From NCBI GenBank assembly GCA_030144725.1, contig JASKMD010000001.1, positions 2,125,283-2,189,282 of the forward strand: a stretch of DNA of 64,000 bases, written 5' to 3'. The position numbers were made by a program, and so were the translations under genes. Every line of letters starts with the position of its first letter. Position 1 is the stretch's first letter. The DNA is from Haematococcus lacustris (lineage: Eukaryota > Chlorophyta > Chlorophyceae > Chlamydomonadales > Haematococcaceae). The notes beneath the pieces were generated by a model that made no database searches, was not told the origin of the DNA, and saw only the letters and a list, made by a program, of their open reading frames with translations. Below are positions 56,743-64,000 of this stretch, piece after piece.

Positions 56743-59326
56743 TTGTGCACTGAATGTGAGGTTCGGGGTCGCTCTGAAAACCGCAATTTGTAAATTGAAA
56801 TGACAGGTTGCCCGACCTCCAAATATGGTCTGATTTAGAGGTAGTTCAGAAGGGTCTGAATTAGTGCTGAATGTGAGCCTGGAAAGCTATGTATCTGTGT
56901 GAAATCATAGCTGATCCATAGGGCTCTAAATCCCCTGTGACAAGCGGTGTATTAGAGGTGATCCAGCTGTAGTTTAGTGGTAAATCGGAGGTGAACCAGC
57001 TGTGCGTTTGTGGTGTTTTAGTGGTGACTTAGTTAGTGACTCGGTGGCGTATTGGAGGTGACTCAGCTGTTAATCCGTGGTGGATCAGAGGTAACTCAGA
57101 TGTGAATCGTTACTGGTTACTTGCACAAGGAAACACCTCGCAAAGGCACTACAGTACACACGTCACCACGCTCAAACACTTCGCAAAACTCCGCAAAGGT
57201 ACTGCAAAGTACACGCACAAACAACTCGCAATACAACTCACTAGACCAATACACCTACCTACTTCATGCCTTGCTGCCCCTGCCCCATAACACCAAACTC
57301 ATGCCTGCTAACACCACACTGGTTGCTGCTCAATGCTGCGCCTCTTTGCCTCGCGTCTTGGCTGCTCCCCTTGGCCCCTTGGCTGGCTCCTGGGTATGGG
57401 AGGGAAAGGTGGGGTAGGCAGTCTTAGGTTGCAGTCTCGACCAGCCTGTCATGGTAAGGGTGGAGGAGGTGAAGGGTTGCCTCTCATCGCTGATGTCAGC
57501 TGGCTGTTGTTGGGTGTTTGTCAGAGAGGAGGGATGGGGGGAGACATCATGACTGTTAGACCTGCAATGAACAGGGGGTGTGGCAACGGTTTGGCTGGGT
57601 AATGGGTGCAACATACTGGTAGTGGGCTAGCCACTCACCATTTGCTGCATTCTACTCCATGCTGTCTATTATTGACTCCTTGTTGACTCTTACCTTAGCG
57701 GAATGGGAAGTGGGACAGAGGCTGAGATAGGGAGGGTAGGGGGGAGGGTTAACTTGAAAAGCAGGGAAGGGGAGAGAAAGGGAGAGAAGGGGAGAGAAAG
57801 GGGGGAAGGGGAGGGAAGGGGGGGACAGGGAGGGAAGGGAGGGAAGTGGTGCTTGCTGGCTCGTTGCTGGCTCCTTGTTGGATGCTGCTCTACTCTGTTG
57901 CCGCCATGCTTGCCATCACTGGGCCATGCTACACTGTCATGTTCCAACTGTCATGTTCCACTGTCTCCAACTGCAAGCAATCATCAGTCAGCTAAGGCTC
58001 AGCAAGCAGACGAACAAGGGCATGCATGACCACAACTGCGCAGGCTGGGCTGACACTACAGCAGCACTCACCTGTAGTCCTGGCTGCTTGCGTCCTCTTG
58101 CCCCACCTTGGCTGCGCCTCCTCTCTTGGCAGCTGCTGATTGGTGTACTTAGTCAGATTAGATTCTGCACCCAGCTTCGTCTCCTTCATGGCTTTCAATT
58201 GCCTCTCCAAGCTCCTCCACTCCTCCTCGTCGCACAGGCTCGTCGCACAGGCTCGTCGCTCGTCGCACAGGTTATGCCTTCTAGCTGCATTCCTTTGGCT
58301 GCATTCCTTTGGCTGCATTGCTGCATCGCTGCGTCGCTGCATCGCAGCACCTGCTGCCATTTTCTGTCCCTGCCTCTTGATCCTACCGCATCTTAATTTT
58401 TCATTTTCTGTCCCTGCCTCTTGATCCTACCGCTGTGGCTGTTGCATCGTTGCTGTGGCTAGTCGCGAACGCAATGGTTGCTGGCTAGCGATGGCTGGCT
58501 GGCTCGTAGCTGGCTGGCTGCGATATGCTCCTGGCTGCTTCCGACTGCTACGTACAACAAACCTGTATGGCGCGGCAGAACGCTACGCTTCAACTTTCTT
58601 CGTGATTCCTTTGTGAAACCTTCATTGGATGTACACGCAATTGTAGCGGGGCTCCAGGGCACTGACCAGCTTGGTGTACTGCTTCTTGCTGTTCCAACTG
58701 TTCCAAATGTTCCAACTGTCTCCTGGCTGTTTATGTGTAACATACGGTATGGAGTTGCACGCTTCGTAATTCCTTTTCATCTCATGCATGGAGACAGGCT
58801 GCCGAGTGTTCTTTGTACATACTATGCGAAGCTGACTGGAGACCATGAATAAAATGGTAGGAAGGGACAGGCTGCCCCACCATGATGATAGGAAGGGACA
58901 GGCTGCCCCACCATTGCATTTACAACCAACTTGCGAGACGTTCTAAGGCAGCTTACTAAGCCAGGGTACTTGGGAGGATTAGACAGCAAAGCATCATGCG
59001 CTCTTGTACAATACAGCGCCAATCATCGATGTTTCAGTCCCAACTAGCCACTGATTCACTACATATTGGCCTCTACTTTACAAGCCACAGATGTTGCCCT
59101 GGCTGCCTCTAAAGTTGCTACGAGTTAGCTCTGATTCAGACCTAATGGACCTCTTAACCTCCCCACATTCAGAGCCCCGTGAATCAGTGCGTAATCAGTA
59201 CTGAATTGACTGCTATGAAACACCTCTGATAAGCCGCGCATCAGCGACCGCCGAAATGCCTCGCAATTACAGCGCTCTGAAAAAGTGCTAAGCTGCGGGT
59301 CATTAGAGGTACGAAACTTTCCGACG
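56684..59326. mobile_element. TIR-flanked element of unknown superfamily, 2643 bp
   Basis: The ends are 22-bp inverted repeats, CGTCGGAAAGTTTCG(G/T)ACCTCT, at 56684-56705 and 59305-59326 with one mismatch. The subterminal 400 bp on the left are a series of degenerate GTGA(C/A)TCAGCTGT-type motifs (56880-57110); the right end has related CAGT/GATTCAG motifs (59120-59260), as in elements with clustered transposase binding sites. Target duplication is at most 2 bp (GT), or not preserved. Minus-strand exon-like frames occur inside (57330-57562, 58072-58345 with EEEWRSLERQLKAMKETKL before a GTGAGT donor, and 58690-58846), so a gene may be present, but no transposase was recognised. Confidence 0.6.
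58072..58345 (-). CDS. Exon-like ORF inside the 56.7-59.3 kb TIR element, unknown
   Basis: The frame is strongly hydrophilic and predicted helical (EEEWRSLERQLKAMKETKLG, then NLTKYTNQQLPREEAQPRW). It ends ARTTG at a GTGAGTGC donor near 58072. A further minus-strand candidate follows at 57330-57562 after a TTCATTGCAG acceptor (SNSHDVSPHPSS..., stop at 57330). The join is plausible but unproven; no domain was recognised. Confidence 0.35.
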
Positions 59327-60158
59327 GTAACATGAGTACACCAGGCAATGCTTAAGCTGTTGCTTGCATCAGAGCATGTATTTCATGCCGACATCTATCG
59401 CCCCACCCTCGTAAGGGGGTGGGGGTAGGAAATTAGGTATTGGTGCCGGCTGTTTTAGGTAGTGGTGCCGACAGTTCGGGTTACAGATTACGCATCTCCT
59501 AGTAGTAGGGGAACTATGTGCTAATGCCCATCGCTTGAGCCACCTGACTCCCATAGCCTTGGTGGCTAGGGCCCTGTCAGTCAGGATGTCCCAACATGGG
59601 GTTGGTAATCTTCATGCAATGACTCGCTACAAAGTGCACTGACTTCGGTAGCGTTTGTTGCATTGGCACCTGCGAACTAGTGCGTATCCACTGGCAAGCG
59701 GCGCGTTACCTCTTGCGAGTGAGGCCATGCCGGCGCAAGCGATCGCGGACGAACCTCAGCTGCTCCCTGTCGATTGTTCTAGTGGTATGTAGCGGCACCA
59801 ATGAATGAGCTGCGCCTGGCATCGAGCCAGAAGTACAATCAATGTTTAGCCCGCCAGGCTTGCTCCACGAGCCTTTCATTGGTGCAGGCGGCGTCGGAAG
59901 ACCGTCGTGGGGCAAGTTACTGAGCGACATTGCAAGATACGCGAAGAATGTGCGTTTCTCTCTAGCCAGTCACGCAGAAAAAGGGACCCCCTTCCACAAA
60001 CTGGCATGTTGTGAGCTGACCACACTGTATAGCTAGATTGTGGCTCTGTAACTTTGTTCCTTACTCAACGACACAGCTGTTGGAGAAGAAAGCACGGCAT
60101 TCCATTGAGTAGGCCTGTTGCAAATGACATTGGCGCGACATAACTTTGCCGTGCAGTA

Positions 60159-61075
60159 ATGACTAGCCTACTCCGACGGCCTGGACCCCGCTCCCTAGCA
60201 CCCCTCGCATCCCCCCGCAACTCCTTGCTCCCCCAACCTCTCCCTGGCCCCAGCCCCGCCCTCCCATCCTCCCTCCCACCACCTTCCAACTGCAGCCGGC
60301 TTGACACCCATGGCAGACCTGGTGGCACAGTAGTGCAGCCCACACCGGGGCCGAGCCCACCTGAGCCCCCACCGGGGCCGAGCCCACCTGAGCCCTGTGA
60401 CCCCTTCATCCCCACCCAAGAGGCCTCACCTGGACAGCCAGCAGCAAGGACAGCAGCATACACAGCTCGACAGTACCTCAGCACAGCCAGGTTGATGTTG
60501 AAGACACATGTCAGCCGTCGCCGGCTTTCCACATGCCGGCGGCTGTTCATCACAGAGCAGTGTGTGGTGGCCAACACTCACCGGCCTGGCGAGCGCACAA
60601 CTGTGGGCCGGCAACTGCGTGTGGTCTACAAGTACCTGCGGCAGAGAACCCTAGGTAAGCTGGGCTGGGCTGGGCTGGGCTGGGCTGGGCTGGGCTGGGC
60701 TGGGCTGGGCTGGGCTGGGCTGGGCTGGGCTGGGCTGGGCTGGGCTGGGCTGGGCTGGGCTGGGCTGGGCTGGGCTGGGCTGGGCTGGGCTGGGCTGAGA
60801 GGGGGGGGAAGGATTGGAAGGTGGTGGTGGTAAGCACATGGTGAAAGACAGGGTTCAGCAATGTTGCTCATGCATGCAGATGAGCTACGACAAGCCAAGG
60901 CGATCCACGTGCAGTTTGATGGCTGCACATGGGCTGCCCACCCCTCCTGCTGCACCCCCCCGGCAGCAGCAGGCAGCTGGTGCTGGTGCCGCCCCTGACC
61001 TGCCCCCCCATCTTGCTGCACCCCCCTGGCAGCAGCAGACAGCTGGTGTTGGTGCTGCCCCTGGGCTGGACACGC
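60159..61075 (+). CDS. Exon pair within dispersed-repeat copy 2, unknown product
   Basis: A plus-strand frame up to 60654 has a Pro-rich start, then a basic helical segment ([20 protein letters not shown], then [15 protein letters not shown] and [13 protein letters not shown]), and ends at CCCTAG followed by GTAAGC. After a (GCTGG)n intron and TGCATGCAG acceptor at 60880, frame-compatible sequence reads [20 protein letters not shown]. Whether this is one gene is uncertain. It lies in a mobile-looking repeat, so an element-encoded protein is likely. The basic segment could bind nucleic acid. Confidence 0.3.
60657..60797 (+). repeat. (GCTGG)n microsatellite, about 28 copies
   Basis: Perfect GGGCT pentamers immediately after the GTAAGC donor at 60655. 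Confidence 0.97.
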
Positions 61076-61599
61076 AAGCGGAGGGCGGGCGGGAGGGATC
61101 GGACCCAACATGTCGAGCAAGGTAACGTAGCAATGGCCTACACACCTTGAGTGGCCTTACCGAGTGGCCAGGTAGTAGGTACTACTCACGAAGCGGTCAA
61201 GCAATGCAGCAGCCTTGTATACTTCCGAGCATGGGTGGAGGGGCGTCGTTACATCGGTTTGGCGTGCCATGTGCATTGTTTTGACTGCGGCGACTGTCCC
61301 TGACTGTTTGCAGAGGCTACTGGGCCACGTCGGTCGCGGCGGTTGGTCGCGGCGAGGCCCGCATGAGCAAAACTGGCATGAATTTGAATGTCAAGATTTG
61401 AGCCGCCATAGCACTCAGCACAGTGCACAGTATTTAATGATACATGTTGCACCGCATAGCTGACGGAGTCCTCTATCCAGGGATGTGCGAAATTTAAATA
61501 GAAACCACGTGGCTGAGACGCGGCGTCGTTTTGATTACCAGGGGTCGGTTTCCTATCATTTCCTGTCATTTTTTGCTAGTTGGGGTCGCCTGAACTGTC

Positions 61600-62321
61600 A
61601 GGGCTTAGTGCGAAGTCCCTCCCCAACAGCTCCCTGGCAGCTAGCTGAAACTCAGCGCTCCAACTGACCTGGCAAGTGCTGCCCAGCTGCCGTGGTCGCC
61701 CGGATGAGCATGACCTTGTGCGACAGCGTGGCAGTGTTCCAGAAAATTGCAAGCAGCCCTGCATCAGTAGAGCTGGAAGGGCAGCTGCCTTAGCTCATGC
61801 AGCACTACCTGGCCTGACACTGGGCTGCGCACCCTGGCTAGAGCACGACCGGTTAATTTAACATCCTGATGTTTTGGGTTTAACAACTGCTTTAACAAAT
61901 CTTTAACATACCCGTTTTGCTACCCTGGGACTGCGTCTCACTGGCCACTTCTGCCTGCATAGTGTCGCTGGGTCCATTGCCGTGTCGTGACCAGAACGAC
62001 AGCAAAATACGACTCGTATCAAGACCAAGCGGTCATCTTTAACAAAACGGTTATACATTAACATTAACACGTCCGGTCGTGCTCTAACCCTGGCAGCATA
62101 TTTGAGAAAGCCGGGCATGAGTGTTTGCATTGGACTGCTCAGTGGCAAGGATCATTACTACATTTCACGCGCACCTCACCAACAATGGTATTGCAGCGTG
62201 GCTTGTGCAGAGCCTTTGCGAGAGGTGGGCAAATCATTATTGCTGGCATTCAAAGCTGTGTTTGAAATCCAAACCATCTCACCCGCCGCAGGCCACCACA
62301 GCCCGCTCTTGGCCGCCTCCG
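61600..62321. other. Upstream region of the RAD9 gene
   Basis: Less GC-rich than the rest. 61855-62075 contains repeated TTTAACA/TTAACAT motifs on both strands (TTTAACAACTGC, TTTAACAAATC, TTTAACATACC; TCTTTAACAAAACGG, CATTAACATTAACACG) that could be promoter elements. The reading frame of RAD9 is open upstream of the chosen ATG back to about 62121, so an earlier start is possible. Confidence 0.4.
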
Positions 62322-63482
62322 ATGTCGGTGCACCTCTCGCTCCATGGCGCCCAAGTGAAGCAATTTAAAAATGCGCTGCAATGCCTGAACAAGATTGGTT
62401 CTGAGCTACTGGTTGAAGCCGCGAACGGCAAGCTTGTACTGCGCACAATCAGCACTAGCAAGTCCGCCTTCTTCGCTGTGACATTCTTTGCGTCCTTCTT
62501 CGACGTGTTCAACATTGTGGACTCAGAAGTAGTGCAAACTGGTGTGCTGCTCAAGGTATGCACGTGCTACCCCATCCACATGGGCATGTGCCTACTCACA
62601 TGCCCATGCACGCAGACAGCAGCCACCCTACGCTGGCATCATGTGCCACTGTTGGCTGCTGCTGGGCTGCAGCATGTGCTGGCCACATTCCGCACTAAAG
62701 CCATTGCACGCTATGAGATACAACTGGACACTGCCAGGAGCCAAACCCTGGTGTGTGTCCAAACAGACATTGGTGGGTAGTGCTGCCTGCCAGCAAGTCG
62801 GTTGTCAGTTGATTGGCTGCTGGCCCTGACCAGGTGGTGCCCTAGAGGAGGGTGCCATCTACAATTCCAGCCACTCATGATGGTGATGGTGTGTTGCATG
62901 TTTGGTGATGTGACGGAGACCTCGAAATGCTTCTATTAGATGCCCGGTGCTATGACCCCACCTGATTGCGATTCAACAGTCAGTTGTGACCAGCACCTGC
63001 TCCATGCCATGGGCAAAAGCTGAGGGTAAGGCTGTTATTGGCAGTGAGGGGGCTTGGGCCTGCAGGCCGACCAGCTTGCCATTGGAGGTGAAGGTCCAGC
63101 TGTTGCTGGGAAAAGAAACTGCACCAATAACTGCGCACTAATGATGATTTGCTAGAAACAGGGGTGGTGGCAGCAGGGCCGCCGCTCCTGACCCCACTGC
63201 TGCTGCTCCCGCCGCCTCTGCTGCTGCTGCCTGCTGGTGCTGCTCCCTGCTGCAGCTGCCATCTCCTCTTGCTGCTAGCTCTCCCTCCTGCTTGCGCCTG
63301 CTGCCTCCTGCTGCTGCCTTGCGCTAGTGGCTGCTGCCGCAGACTCCCGCTGCCACCGCTGGTTCCGCAGGCCTGAGCAAGCGGTACCGCATTGAGTGCC
63401 TGCAAGCAGACATCCTGCAAGCAACCGTGGATGTGGACAGCTTCCCCACAAAGCTGGTGGCGGAGGTTGGGGAGCTGGGAAG
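62322..63482 (+). CDS. RAD9: RAD9, 9-1-1 checkpoint clamp subunit (3' partial)
   Basis: Exons 62322..62555, 62616..62772 and 63371..63482 join in frame (phases 0, 1, 2) and give the first 167 residues; the rest lies beyond the window. The start MSVHLSLHGAQVKQFKNALQ, then CLNKIGSELLVEAANGKLVL and RTISTSKSAFFAVTFFASFF, match the first PCNA-like domain of RAD9 (pattern 'l..a...LarIGdEL.le....~L.lrt.nsSrSAy...F...FF..y'). It is followed by VLLK, a TLVCVQTDIGLSKRYRIECL strand pair and a SFPTKLVAEVGELGR segment like plant RAD9. RAD9 with RAD1 and HUS1 forms the ring loaded at DNA damage to activate ATR. The flexible C-terminal tail cannot be seen. Confidence 0.87.
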
Positions 63483-64000
63483 GTGGGTCTCTCCACCCCT
63501 AAGGGTCGAGGAGGGCCTTTGGCTTCTAGGCTATGGGATAGTGGGAGCAGGCCGCGCCCACTCCCTCCAGGCGGCAGCGCCGCCCTTGATGCACGCTGGC
63601 TCAGCTGGAGGCGTCCTCGTCTTCGTCTTGTCTTCTTCATCTTTATCTTCTCCTTCTTCTTCTACTCTTCCTCTCCTTCTGGAGCAAACTTGAGCCAGTA
63701 CCTGGCCTGGCACTCCAGCCAGCCCTTGCTTCGAGTCTTCACTAGGCAACACCTTTGTTCTGATCAGGCATGTGTGTGACCTTGACAAGTCACATGGGGC
63801 GTAGGACCGGCCTGGAAGGCCGGGTTGGGTCGGGTTGGTCGAAGTGGTCTACACAGGGCACTGGGCACCACCTAACCCCCCCAGAGTGCCACCTGCTGTC
63901 CTGCATGGCTGCATGGCTACATGGCTGCATGGATGAACTGTTTCATTTTCCCGGTTGAAATATGTAATGGATAATCGATATGTATCAATATACAACTATA
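63483..64000. other. RAD9 intron 3 or later sequence
   Basis: After the GTGGGT donor at 63483 no exon with RAD9 similarity was found before the window end. The interval holds a TCTTC-rich tract (63615-63680). Confidence 0.5.

Larger units (their letters stand above)
59578..61597 (-). repeat. Dispersed repeat family 1, copy 2 (inverted to 4247-5752)
   Basis: Starts at CCCAACATGGGGTTGGTAAT and ends near GGTCGCCTGAAC, mirroring copy 1. It carries about 500 bp more in the middle, including exon-like sequence at 60159-60654 and 60881-61075. Both copies keep the QNDAASQPRGFYL frame (here minus strand 61249-61569) with several conservative differences, which is unusual for non-coding sequence. Confidence 0.7.

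Overview
The window looks like nuclear DNA of a chlamydomonadalean green alga. Coding exons are GC-rich and interrupted by many GTGAG/GTAAG...CAG introns. Linkers are Ala-, Gln- and Pro-rich, introns are full of micro- and minisatellites, and there is a proline-rich wall-type protein and KDZ-type and Fanzor-like mobile DNA. The style suggests Haematococcus or a close relative, but that species call is inference. A run of exactly 500 N (8501-9000) marks an assembly gap. All gene models below were spliced by hand. Where I give joined exons, the reading frame closes across every junction unless stated. || Layout. 0-6 kb: 3' end of a POT1-like telomere-protein gene, a decayed Tc1/mariner-type element with TA target duplications (1.56-3.10 kb), TE-like debris, and one copy of a dispersed repeat (4.25-5.75 kb) whose inverted sister lies at 59.6-61.6 kb. 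6.4-10.6 kb: two convergent genes running into the gap, a low-complexity nuclear-type protein (+) and a proline-rich protein with a SASA-type esterase start (-), separated by a 27-bp minisatellite. 11-16 kb: poorly resolved, with a signal-peptide exon and a broken Fanzor-like 3' fragment. 16.1-18.8 kb (-): a universal-stress-protein-domain gene. 19.3-21.9 kb (-): a complete six-exon Derlin gene. || 22.113-30.462 kb: an apparently intact 8.35-kb KDZ (Kyakuja-Dileera-Zisupton) transposon with nearly identical 232-bp terminal inverted repeats. It carries a seven-exon transposase (-), a divergent three-exon 990-residue protein with 37 Gln/Pro/Ser-rich repeats (+), and a 225-bp satellite between their 3' ends. 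It lies between Derlin and a wax-synthase gene (+, 30.8-35.5 kb), in what was probably their shared upstream region. || 36.0-45.5 kb (+): a ten-exon gene for an Ala-rich coiled-coil protein, possibly plastid-targeted. 46.7-48.1 kb (+): a complete TVP23/ECHIDNA gene. 48.1-51.3 kb: diverged direct repeats. 51.4-55.7 kb (+): a guanylate kinase with a long acidic/Ala-rich N-terminus and a C-terminal Dpy-30 motif, suggesting an axonemal or scaffolded enzyme. 56.2-59.3 kb: a Fanzor-like C-terminal fragment abutting a 2.64-kb TIR element. 59.6-61.6 kb: the second copy of the dispersed repeat. 62.3 kb to the end (+): the start of RAD9, the 9-1-1 checkpoint clamp subunit. || The host genes are unrelated housekeeping functions: telomere end protection and checkpoint clamp, ERAD, trans-Golgi trafficking, wax ester synthesis and nucleotide metabolism. 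The most notable items are the young KDZ element with its repeat protein, the guanylate kinase-Dpy-30 fusion, the Fanzor-family remnants and the uncharacterised TIR element.
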